From the IMG/VR virus record IMGVR_UViG_3300034060_000856, positions 1 to 64,000 of that record: a DNA stretch of 64,000 bases. One strand, 5' to 3'. Within the stretch, counting starts at the first letter, position 1. Each line of letters opens with the position of its first letter. The notes below the pieces were generated by a model. The model ran no database searches. It had not been told where the DNA came from and saw nothing but the letters and a program-made list of their open reading frames with translations. This document shows, piece after piece, positions 46,681 through 53,889 of this stretch. The translations under genes were made by a program, and so were the position numbers. Source of the stretch: a virus.

Positions 46681-47271
46681 ATGGTAATTTTAGAAAATCT
46701 AATAAAGAAAGTTTTGAAAGAAGAGTTTTCAAAACCTATGGAATTGAAAAAACGTATAAAAATTTCAGAAAATTTAAAATACCATTTAGATAATCAAATA
46801 ACTTTATCTGAAAATATTTTTAGAATTTATTCACAGTCTTATTTTGATTTAATTAACGAAGTAAGAGATTTATATGAGGATAATTTAATTAATTTAAATC
46901 AGGAAGATAAATGGGTCGTTGAAAGTGATTTAGGGAAATCTGTTTTAAGTGAGGAACAGTTTAATTACGAAGACTTTTATGGTTCTGTAGAAAATGTAGA
47001 TCTATTGAATGAGGCCGAGTATCAAGGAAGAAATGTACAACTTGGAAAAATTATGCAAGGGGACATTAAGAAGTTTAAAGTTTATGTTAAAAACGACAAA
47101 GGAAAAGTTGTTAAAGTAAATTTTGGTTTTGGTGGTAAATCAGCAAAAGGTAAAAGAATGGTTATTAAAAAGAACAATCCAGAAAGAAGACGTTCTTTTA
47201 GAGCTAGACATAATTGTGATAATCCAGGCCCAAGATGGAAACCAAGATATTGGGCTTGTAAAACTTGGTAA
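46681..47271 (+). CDS. Leader protein with LNEA site and basic Cys-W domain, 196 aa
   Basis: Class C-like leader MVILENLIKKVLKEEFSKP. Around residue 109 there is L-L-N-E|A-E-Y-Q-G-R, then a domain with KKFKVYVKNDKGKVVKV, R-x-x-SFRARHNC (Cys179) and RYWACKTW (Cys193). The C-terminal domain resembles one I recall from phage virion proteins of uncertain role. The L-N-E|A right before it suggests the domain is released by the head protease. An ATATCTATT box is upstream. Confidence 0.65.
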   Translation: MVILENLIKKVLKEEFSKPMELKKRIKISENLKYHLDNQITLSENIFRIYSQSYFDLINEVRDLYEDNLINLNQEDKWVVESDLGKSVLSEEQFNYEDFYGSVENVDLLNEAEYQGRNVQLGKIMQGDIKKFKVYVKNDKGKVVKVNFGFGGKSAKGKRMVIKKNNPERRRSFRARHNCDNPGPRWKPRYWACKTW

Positions 47272-47273
47272 AA

Positions 47274-48071
47274 ATGAAACTATACGAAAAATTTATTAAC
47301 CCTAGATATATCAAAATGTTCAACCACTTTTTACAAAAAGTTTGTGAACCAAAAATTAAACAAAAATATAATAGGGATGTTAAATTAACTTTATATGGAA
47401 TTTCTATTAAACCAAAAAATTCTAGTTATAATTTGATACCAAAAGATGAATTAACACAATCACAAGGAAAGGTTAGTTTTTTTATTGACTCTAATCCTTC
47501 AAAGTTAACCCCACACAACTTTGTTGAGGGTTTAATCCTTGGTGATGGTAGAACATTTTTAAATTTACAAGATGCAACTTACTATGGGGGCGGGTTTGAT
47601 AAATTCCTAGTTGATGTTCATTTTGACAAAAGACCACTATATCCTTTAGATTATGTTGCTGAAGATCCGATTACTGAAAATAAATTAGAATTTAAAAAAA
47701 ATAATATAAAAACCAAGTTATTAAAAGAAAGTGTAATACTTGAATCTAGATACAATAAAAAAAGCGCTGCAAATTTTCTTTTTAGAAGAGTAACAAAAGA
47801 AAAACTTGACGATGAATTTAAAGACACATACCAATACTATTCTGATAATTGGAGTAAAAGACATAAATACAGATTTGAAAATTTTGACCTATTTAAAAAA
47901 GTGTTTACAACAACTATAATGGATGGTGTACACGGAAGATTGATTGATGGTTTTTTAGAAACAGATGATGAAATTGGTGAACTTTATGATAATGTATTGG
48001 AAATAATAGATGATATTTATGGTAATCGTATAGCAAGACTATGGACTCAAAAAACCGGTGAAAGAGTTTAA
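47274..48071 (+). CDS. Protein with C-terminal RR module, paralogue of the 19691 product, 265 aa
   Basis: ATG 47274 follows the preceding stop closely. N-terminal 150 residues (KFINPRYIKMFNHF ... GISIKPKNSS, Y-Y-G-G-G-F-D-K-F-L-V-D-V) differ from the 19691 product, but the last 110 residues match it closely (KKSAANFLFRRVTKE ... IARLWTQKTGERV). LLKESVILESRY supplies two (I/L)-x-E sites before the module. Domain shuffling over 27 kb is implied. Confidence 0.7.
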   Translation: MKLYEKFINPRYIKMFNHFLQKVCEPKIKQKYNRDVKLTLYGISIKPKNSSYNLIPKDELTQSQGKVSFFIDSNPSKLTPHNFVEGLILGDGRTFLNLQDATYYGGGFDKFLVDVHFDKRPLYPLDYVAEDPITENKLEFKKNNIKTKLLKESVILESRYNKKSAANFLFRRVTKEKLDDEFKDTYQYYSDNWSKRHKYRFENFDLFKKVFTTTIMDGVHGRLIDGFLETDDEIGELYDNVLEIIDDIYGNRIARLWTQKTGERV

Positions 48072-48084
48072 AAATTAAAGAATA

Positions 48085-49050
48085 TTAAGTTCTAATAACA
48101 TATCTGACACTACTCAAACATTCTATCGAATTTGGGTTACCACCAGCATAAGAAATTGAACTTTGTAGTGATTCTTCAATATCATTTAATTTATCAAAAA
48201 TAGAAACGTCTTTATACGGTACTAATTTTCTGATACCCTCAATTCTATTTGCCTTACCAGATTGTGAAGATGATGCACTACCCCAAAATTCTTTGTACCA
48301 ATGACCGTCTACTTCGTTTTTAAGTTTGTCTCCTGGTGAATCTATGTATCCAGATAACATACCACCAACCATAACCATAGAAGCCCCTAAAACAAGACTT
48401 TTTGTAATATCACAATGTTCTTTTATTGACCCATCAGCAATAATTGGTTTTTTAGCCACCTTAACACACTTCTTAATCATTGATGCTTGCCAACCACGAT
48501 TACCAAATCCAGTTGAGTGATATGTAGTGCAAGCGGATCCCCCACCAATACCACATTTAACGGCGTCACAACCCCAAGACTCCAAATCAGTAACGGCTTC
48601 TGGTGTACAGACATTCCCACCAATTAAAAATACATCTGGCATTTTATTTTTGATGTATTTAACCATTTTTTTCATTTTAATAGAATGACCGTGTGCAATA
48701 TCTACAGTAATAAAGTGTGGTATTAAATCTTCTGATACAAGTTCATCAATTAGTTTATACGAATCGTCATTTACACCAACAGATATTGAAGAAATTAAGT
48801 TATGTTCTTTCATATCTCTCACAAAAGAAACCTCATCAATATTAAATCTGTGTAATATATAAAAATAATCATCTTTTGCCAATTTTTTTGCTAGATTAAT
48901 ATCTATAATACTTTCCATATTTGCTGGAACTATCGGTAGTTTAAACCTATGACCACCAAATACACAAGTTGTATCACAATCACTTCTACTCTCAACACGA
49001 CTAAAGTTTGGTAGTAATGTTATATTATCAAAATCAAATACTTTTTTCAT
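48085..49050 (-). CDS. GMP reductase / IMPDH-family enzyme, 321 aa
   Basis: TIM barrel of the GMP reductase family: FDFDNITLLPNFS start, L-P-I-V-P-A-N-M, T-V-D-I-A-H-G-H, GGNVCTPEAV, then CGIGGGSACTT with catalytic Cys174, IIADGSI, and EFWGSASSSQSG. It turns GMP to IMP with NADPH; IMP then feeds AMP. This would favour A over G in the pool, alongside thyA. Overlaps the thioesterase gene by 17 bases. IMP dehydrogenase is the alternative; absence of CBS domains and size favour GMP reductase. Confidence 0.8.
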   Translation of the reverse strand: MKKVFDFDNITLLPNFSRVESRSDCDTTCVFGGHRFKLPIVPANMESIIDINLAKKLAKDDYFYILHRFNIDEVSFVRDMKEHNLISSISVGVNDDSYKLIDELVSEDLIPHFITVDIAHGHSIKMKKMVKYIKNKMPDVFLIGGNVCTPEAVTDLESWGCDAVKCGIGGGSACTTYHSTGFGNRGWQASMIKKCVKVAKKPIIADGSIKEHCDITKSLVLGASMVMVGGMLSGYIDSPGDKLKNEVDGHWYKEFWGSASSSQSGKANRIEGIRKLVPYKDVSIFDKLNDIEESLQSSISYAGGNPNSIECLSSVRYVIRT

Positions 49051-49456
49051 TCTCGTTATTTTTTTCTATTAGTTTTGTGATTCTATTTTTTCCTTTTTCA
49101 CCAATTGGAATTGGGTTACCCTCTTCGTCAATTCTTACAAATCGTATATTTGTCTTTAAAACAACAACTTGATTCCCGGTATATACATTGTGAGCTCGGG
49201 CTTCCATATATAATGTTGTTGAACTGTTACCTAATACTGCTGGTTCACCATAGATCTTTAGTAACTGACCCTCCTTTGCTGGTTTTTCAAAGTTACATTT
49301 ATCAATAGATACTGTAACCATTCTTGGTGTATCACATAACTGCATGGCATAACCAGCGGCAGAAGCATCAATCCAAGCTAGAAGTTTACCACCAAATAAA
49401 TTTCCGTGAAAACCTAGGTCTGATTTTTTAATTGGGTGTGAATTTAATAATTCCAT
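49034..49456 (-). CDS. Acyl-CoA thioesterase (hot-dog fold), 140 aa
   Basis: Resembles YciA/acyl-CoA hydrolases: GNLFGGKLLAWIDASAAGYA (19-38) is the central helix motif with the Asp, followed by V-T-V-S-I-D-K-C-N-F and Y-M-E-A-R-A-H-N-V. Hydrolyses acyl-CoA to acid and CoA. Paired with the GMP reductase by overlap. Both look host-derived and lack leaders. Role in infection unclear, perhaps membrane lipid supply. Confidence 0.8.
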   Translation of the reverse strand: MELLNSHPIKKSDLGFHGNLFGGKLLAWIDASAAGYAMQLCDTPRMVTVSIDKCNFEKPAKEGQLLKIYGEPAVLGNSSTTLYMEARAHNVYTGNQVVVLKTNIRFVRIDEEGNPIPIGEKGKNRITKLIEKNNENEKSI

Positions 49457-49507
49457 TTTTTGTTTTTTTAAAAAAAATACGTAAATTTGAAATTATAGTC
49501 AAATCAA

Positions 49508-49515
49508 CTATTTAT
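49508..49515 (+). promoter_or_regulatory. Late-type box variant
   Basis: CTATTTAT, seven bases before the ATG at 49523. Confidence 0.5.
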
Positions 49516-49522
49516 TATTATT

Positions 49523-50107
49523 ATGTCAAAGGTGTTGTTAGAAGATTCTAGGTTAAGAAATGTGATCAGAACTATTGTTAAAGATATAATCATCACCTAC
49601 AAAGAAAATGGTGAGGGTGAGTTTTATTTGCCTAAAGGTGATGATGATTCGTATAATTTTCCTGGGTTTGAACACGACATTATAGTACAATTAAATTTAG
49701 TTGAAAATGGTGATATTGATGATTATGTTGCAAACGCTCATCTTTGGCAGGACACCGACATAATTGAAATTGGTCTTGAGTATAATCCGGAAAAAAAATC
49801 AAAAATACTATATGACGTTGTTGGTGAGATGAATGAATTGATTGCTCACGAACTTCGGCATATTTATCAAAGAGAAACCGGTATGTTTAATATTAGTGGT
49901 AAAGAAAAAACTAACCCACTAAAATATTACACTCAACCTCACGAAATTGACGCACAAGTATTTGGTTTTAATAGATTAGCAAAACTATCAAAAAAACCAT
50001 TTGATGTTGTTGTCAATAACTGGTTTGAAAAAAATAAAGAAACACACAGGTTAAACGATAAAGAGATTCAAAAAGTGATAAACTTAATAATGAAACATAA
50101 GAAATGA
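49523..50107 (+). CDS. Leader-bearing zinc metallopeptidase-like protein, 194 aa
   Basis: MSKVLLEDSRLRNVIRTIVK: leader with L-L-E at 5-7. H109-E110-L-R-H113 is a standard HExxH zinc site, and QPHEIDAQ (E141) supplies a plausible third ligand, as in gluzincin-like folds. It may cleave a peptide substrate during entry or early infection. Overlaps the next gene (ATGA). Confidence 0.65.
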   Translation: MSKVLLEDSRLRNVIRTIVKDIIITYKENGEGEFYLPKGDDDSYNFPGFEHDIIVQLNLVENGDIDDYVANAHLWQDTDIIEIGLEYNPEKKSKILYDVVGEMNELIAHELRHIYQRETGMFNISGKEKTNPLKYYTQPHEIDAQVFGFNRLAKLSKKPFDVVVNNWFEKNKETHRLNDKEIQKVINLIMKHKK

Positions 50108-50511
50108 AAAATGTACCAGAAAATTATTTGAGTAAAATTAAAACGATGAAAAACGTTATACTAACCACTTCTGGTCTATTATCTGAATATGGTAACTCCA
50201 TTAGTTTAGAACTTGGTGATATTGATTACAACCAAAACGTCAATGACGTTTACGAAATTGTGTTAGAATTAAAATTAACAGATGTTTATTGTCCAGATTG
50301 TGATCACGAGCCCAATATGGTAAGTAATACGATAAATGAAATTATTAAAAAAATATATAAAGGGTGTAATTTTGGTTTGACAGGTGATTTACAATTTAAA
50401 AATTCATTTATGTCAACAAGAGGTGTCTTATTGTACGAAACTAAATTGTGGAGGGATAATTTTGAATATATAGTTTTTGGTATTTTTATTGATCCAGGAC
50501 AAAAATATTAA
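50104..50511 (+). CDS. Unknown protein, 135 aa
   Basis: Starts in ATGA overlap with the peptidase gene. Beta-rich, with a C-P-D-C-D-H pair (about 80-86) that could bind metal and a later N-x-F-G-L-T-G-D strand. Overlaps the 3' end of the minus-strand gene by four bases. Might be the partner of the peptidase; function unknown. Confidence 0.6.
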   Translation: MKNVPENYLSKIKTMKNVILTTSGLLSEYGNSISLELGDIDYNQNVNDVYEIVLELKLTDVYCPDCDHEPNMVSNTINEIIKKIYKGCNFGLTGDLQFKNSFMSTRGVLLYETKLWRDNFEYIVFGIFIDPGQKY

Positions 50512-51125
50512 TTTCCAAACTTTTTTACAATTCCTTGTAATAGGTTTTTTATCATAGACCCACTTAACGTTACACCAACAAAACCAATTACTCTTTTTAT
50601 CATTTCTTCAATTTCCATAGAAGAATGACCTTGCGAATATTCATATAATTCAGGTATTATTGGTATTATAAAAGTATAGGCCATCATATTTGATATTTTT
50701 GAAACCGGTATTGCTAGACTACCAATAAAAGAAATAAAATAATCTTTTAACTCTGATGCTTTATTTAACATATGGTCAAATTCTTGAATTAAAGATTTTT
50801 CTTTTACCTTATCTAAAACTTTTTTCAGACCTTCTTTATTGGTTGTAAAATACGTTAAAATAACCCCTGTTGAAAGTAATGCTAATTCCGTATTTGTTAA
50901 TTCTGGATAATTACCTTTTATAAATTCAGCTATTGGTCTAACAAATCCGGCGATTGTAACACCCCACGTTGCTAAAAATTCAAGATCTAAACCAATCTGT
51001 TTTTTTGACTCTGAAGAGACGGTTTTAAAAAACTTTTTTAGTGATTGTAATTTATCAACAACATTATTTGTTCTTTCTTCAAATATTATTTTTTTGTATT
51101 GTGATTCTGTCAAAATAAACTTCAT
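50508..51125 (-). CDS. Leader protein (class B) with membrane segments, 205 aa
   Basis: MKFILTESQYKKIIFEERTN, with L-T-E and I-F-E. Several hydrophobic stretches (FLATWGVTIAGFV, LALLSTGVILTYF, FISFIGSLAIPVS, MMAYTFIIPIIPEL, VIGFVGVTLSGSM) suggest a multi-pass or membrane-inserting protein. As an internal protein it may form an ejection pore. Its promoter (51131-51138, minus) diverges from the 51159 unit. Confidence 0.6.
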   Translation of the reverse strand: MKFILTESQYKKIIFEERTNNVVDKLQSLKKFFKTVSSESKKQIGLDLEFLATWGVTIAGFVRPIAEFIKGNYPELTNTELALLSTGVILTYFTTNKEGLKKVLDKVKEKSLIQEFDHMLNKASELKDYFISFIGSLAIPVSKISNMMAYTFIIPIIPELYEYSQGHSSMEIEEMIKRVIGFVGVTLSGSMIKNLLQGIVKKFGN

Positions 51126-51130
51126 AACAA

Positions 51131-51138
51131 ATAAATAT
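51131..51138 (-). promoter_or_regulatory. Late-type box, minus strand
   Basis: ATATTTAT on the minus strand, five bases before the ATG at 51125. Confidence 0.6.
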
Positions 51139-51144
51139 TTCGCT

Positions 51145-51152
51145 ATATTTAT
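51145..51152 (+). promoter_or_regulatory. Late-type box, plus strand
   Basis: ATATTTAT six bases before the ATG at 51159. With 51131-51138 this forms a compact divergent pair. Confidence 0.6.
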
Positions 51153-51158
51153 ATTTGT

Positions 51159-51485
51159 ATGGCAAAGAAAATTAAATATGTAAAAAATGCACCACTAGAG
51201 GTTGGTGACAATGTTGTTTGTATGCATATGGCTGACGACTTTTCAGCTGTGGCAGGAGGAACACCAGGTATTGTACAAACGGTTAGTAATGTTGGTGGAC
51301 AAAATATTTATTACGTTAAATGGCGTAGTGGTTCAAAATTAGCATTATTAGAAGGTGTTGATATGTGGAAAAAAGTTGTTGAAGAAGACGATGACGAAGA
51401 GGGACAAGAAGATTTAGCAGAAGGTATCTTGTTTGTAACAACAAAGAATAATCTGTTAAAAGAAATAAAAAGAAAAAAATATTAA
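51159..51485 (+). CDS. Small SH3-like protein, 108 aa
   Basis: LEVGDNVVCMHMADDFSAVA, P-G-I-V-Q-T-V and Y-Y-V-K-W-R-S-G give a small beta-barrel like KOW/SH3 folds. A D/E-run (about 75-87) and a basic tail (KEIKRKKY) follow. No leader. First gene of the run that ends with the large proteins. Function unknown. Confidence 0.6.
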   Translation: MAKKIKYVKNAPLEVGDNVVCMHMADDFSAVAGGTPGIVQTVSNVGGQNIYYVKWRSGSKLALLEGVDMWKKVVEEDDDEEGQEDLAEGILFVTTKNNLLKEIKRKKY

Positions 51486-51488
51486 AAT

Positions 51489-52094
51489 ATGAACTCTTAC
51501 TTTTTTAAAATGACAAAAGAAGAAAAACAAAACATTTTAGACTCACATAAAAGTGTCTATGATGGTTTTGCAACACAGTATGGTCAAAATACAAATCAAC
51601 AACCTTTATACGTTCAAGACTTTGCAAACGACAAAAATGGTATTACTGTTAACAACAAAGGAGAAGTAAAAACATATACAAATATGAATATCAATGAACG
51701 TTTTGATAGTAGAGATAAAATTGCTGACGGACCACACGATTTACAAAATGGTACTGTTGATTTTAGAGGTACACCAGATATGTCAGAGGTGAATAGTGAA
51801 TATTTTCACGATTTAAAGTCATCACCAAACGAAGATGAGGTAGAATTTATTTCATTAGGTATTGATGAACCAGAAAGTGAAGAAAGTGAAGAAGAACCAT
51901 TTGACGATTATAACGATTTAAGTATGTATAACCCATATTATGGTAGTGACGATTATGATATAGATGAACCAACTGACAATACTGAAGATGATTATGATGT
52001 ATTTTCAGAATTAGGTGTGGAAGAAAAACCAGAAGTGATTGAGAAAATAAACGAGTCTTTAGATATGTTTAAAAGATTCAAAAGATATAATTAA
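51489..52094 (+). CDS. Leader-like acidic protein, 201 aa
   Basis: An ATG at codon 8 gives MTKEEKQNILDSHKSVYDGF, similar to the EEKxxILxxH leader of the 35407 product; the upstream ATG adds MNSYFFK. The remainder is strongly acidic (E/D/S-rich about 115-180), like an internal core protein. Three bases after the SH3-like gene. Function unknown. Confidence 0.6.
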   Translation: MNSYFFKMTKEEKQNILDSHKSVYDGFATQYGQNTNQQPLYVQDFANDKNGITVNNKGEVKTYTNMNINERFDSRDKIADGPHDLQNGTVDFRGTPDMSEVNSEYFHDLKSSPNEDEVEFISLGIDEPESEESEEEPFDDYNDLSMYNPYYGSDDYDIDEPTDNTEDDYDVFSELGVEEKPEVIEKINESLDMFKRFKRYN

Positions 52095-52095
52095 A

Positions 52096-52401
52096 ATGGA
52101 AATACTGGAAATCGTCAATTATTATCTTTACGAAGATACTAAAAGATTAGAGGTTTCTTTTCGTTTAACTTCTGATACGGAAGATGAAATTAGAAATGAT
52201 ATACTCAACCTAGACGAAGCTGAAGAATTTGGATATGAATTGGTCAAAGATACTTTGAGTTTTTTTGACGTATCCGATGAAGAAGAAGATGATGACGATT
52301 TTGAAGATTTTGATACAATAGATGAGGACGTTTTACAAAACTTCCTAAATGAGTATTATGTTGTTTACCCAGATAAATTACCCAAAAGTGAACTAGTATA
52401 A
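52096..52401 (+). CDS. Small acidic protein, 101 aa
   Basis: ATG 52096, one base after the previous stop. Beta-rich first half (LEIVNYYLYEDTKRLEVSFR), then an acidic stretch (EEEDDDDFEDFDTIDEDV). The stop codon overlaps the next ATG (TAATG). Unrecognised. Confidence 0.55.
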   Translation: MEILEIVNYYLYEDTKRLEVSFRLTSDTEDEIRNDILNLDEAEEFGYELVKDTLSFFDVSDEEEDDDDFEDFDTIDEDVLQNFLNEYYVVYPDKLPKSELV

Positions 52402-52646
52402 TGGAATTAGATGTAATATTGGGTTTAATGAGTAAATACACAAGGACACATAAAAATGAACTTGACGAAGAAGGTGAAGGTGCCCCAGAATCTGGTACAT
52501 CAGCACCGGCTGCGGCTAGTGGTTACCCAACAGTTACAAAATGGGAGACAGGTCTTACAAGAAGTGTTGCAAACACAATTGACGATAAAGTTACTTGGAA
52601 GTCTTTAAATAAAATAACGAGAGGAAAAGCAAATACATTATTATGA
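52401..52646 (+). CDS. Small protein, 81 aa
   Basis: TAATG overlap with the preceding gene. Acidic N-terminal helix, an A/P/S-rich stretch (EGAPESGTSAPAAASGYP) that looks like a flexible linker, then a basic C-terminus. ATGA overlap with the next gene. Unknown. Confidence 0.55.
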   Translation: MELDVILGLMSKYTRTHKNELDEEGEGAPESGTSAPAAASGYPTVTKWETGLTRSVANTIDDKVTWKSLNKITRGKANTLL

Positions 52647-53884
52647 GCAATTTAGATGATGTAATAAAGGATATATTGGGTAATATGTATTATGATGTTA
52701 GTGATACGTTGTCTGAACAAAAATTAGTTAAAGGGGTACAAACACCAGCTCTTACAAATTATTTAAATCAATCTAAAACAAACCCTTTATCGGTAGGAAT
52801 TGATCCACTTGGGATTTTTAATAAACAAAAAACCCCACAACCTTCTGTAGGTGTGTCTAATCAAATTGTTCAGTTTGACACTTGTGTTAGGGGGATGTCA
52901 TTTAGAATTGCCGCTAGAGGTTCAGATTTTGGAATCAAACCAATAACTTGGTTAAATAGAGACGAACCTTATAATCAAGATAAAGCACGTATGTTTTTTG
53001 GTACTGCGTGTAAATTTTGGTCAAAAATTCCAAGCACTAGTCAATTTGTTGAGCCTAGCGATCAATACTTCTTCAACCAGGAAACACTATTACCTTGTCA
53101 GGCAATATACAATAATGAAAGGTATACCGCTTATAATACGACTGATCAAGAAATACAAAAAAATAAAACAAAAAATAGATATAATACTTTTGTGTCAAAT
53201 TTACAAAAAATTGGACAAAAAAAATGGAATGAAATTTTAAAAAAAAGTAATGGACAAATTTTTAAATCTGGTAATGGTTGGTTTGAAGCAAATGGAAAAA
53301 AAATTCCCGCGAGAGAATACACATATGAAAAAAATTGTATAAGAATTACTGAAGATGTCTGTTTGAAATTAAGTTGGCAATCTTTACATTTAAATTCAAA
53401 TGTTGGGATGAAAACATTTGCAACAATAGATAGAAGAAAGGATAAAAACCGCCCAACAAAAATTAATTGGTGTGCTTGCACTGGAAAACAACTATCTTTT
53501 GATAATTTAACTTCAGAAAATAAAGCAGATTATTACGCCACAACTAATTTTAAATATCCTTGGGATTATACATACATTGGGTTTAAAAACTGCGCTGCTG
53601 GCAGTGGCGAATGTTTAATGGAACCACAAAAAATAGTCCCTGTTGATATTCAATTTAAATTACCGGGCAATGAAATAGGCTCTTTAGATTTTCAACAAAA
53701 ACAAAATTTACTTCAAAAAAATGAAGTGCCTATGGAAAATGCTATAAGATATAATTTATATGGTGTACCTTATGATGCTTCAGCTACTTTTGGTAAACAG
53801 CCGACAATTACACCAGAAGAAATTCAAAAAAGACAACAAGCTTTGGCTTTATTCGGTAATGGTGCGATAATACCTGGAACTTAA
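52643..53884 (+). CDS. Large virion-type protein, 413 aa
   Basis: ATGA overlap with the preceding gene. N-terminal MSNLDDVIKDILGNMYYDV, with T-L-S-E at 22-25 as a possible cleavage site. Eight or more Cys spread through the middle (TCVRGM, CKFW, CQAIY, NCIRI, DVCLKL, WCACTG, NCAAGSGEC). Basic central part. No family recognised. Context in a run of large late genes suggests a virion or internal protein. Confidence 0.6.
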   Translation: MSNLDDVIKDILGNMYYDVSDTLSEQKLVKGVQTPALTNYLNQSKTNPLSVGIDPLGIFNKQKTPQPSVGVSNQIVQFDTCVRGMSFRIAARGSDFGIKPITWLNRDEPYNQDKARMFFGTACKFWSKIPSTSQFVEPSDQYFFNQETLLPCQAIYNNERYTAYNTTDQEIQKNKTKNRYNTFVSNLQKIGQKKWNEILKKSNGQIFKSGNGWFEANGKKIPAREYTYEKNCIRITEDVCLKLSWQSLHLNSNVGMKTFATIDRRKDKNRPTKINWCACTGKQLSFDNLTSENKADYYATTNFKYPWDYTYIGFKNCAAGSGECLMEPQKIVPVDIQFKLPGNEIGSLDFQQKQNLLQKNEVPMENAIRYNLYGVPYDASATFGKQPTITPEEIQKRQQALALFGNGAIIPGT

Positions 53885-53889
53885 AAATT

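Noticed and set aside
53146-53481. Minus-strand ORF of 111 residues
   Set aside because: Antisense shadow of the 52643 gene without promoter or spacing support.
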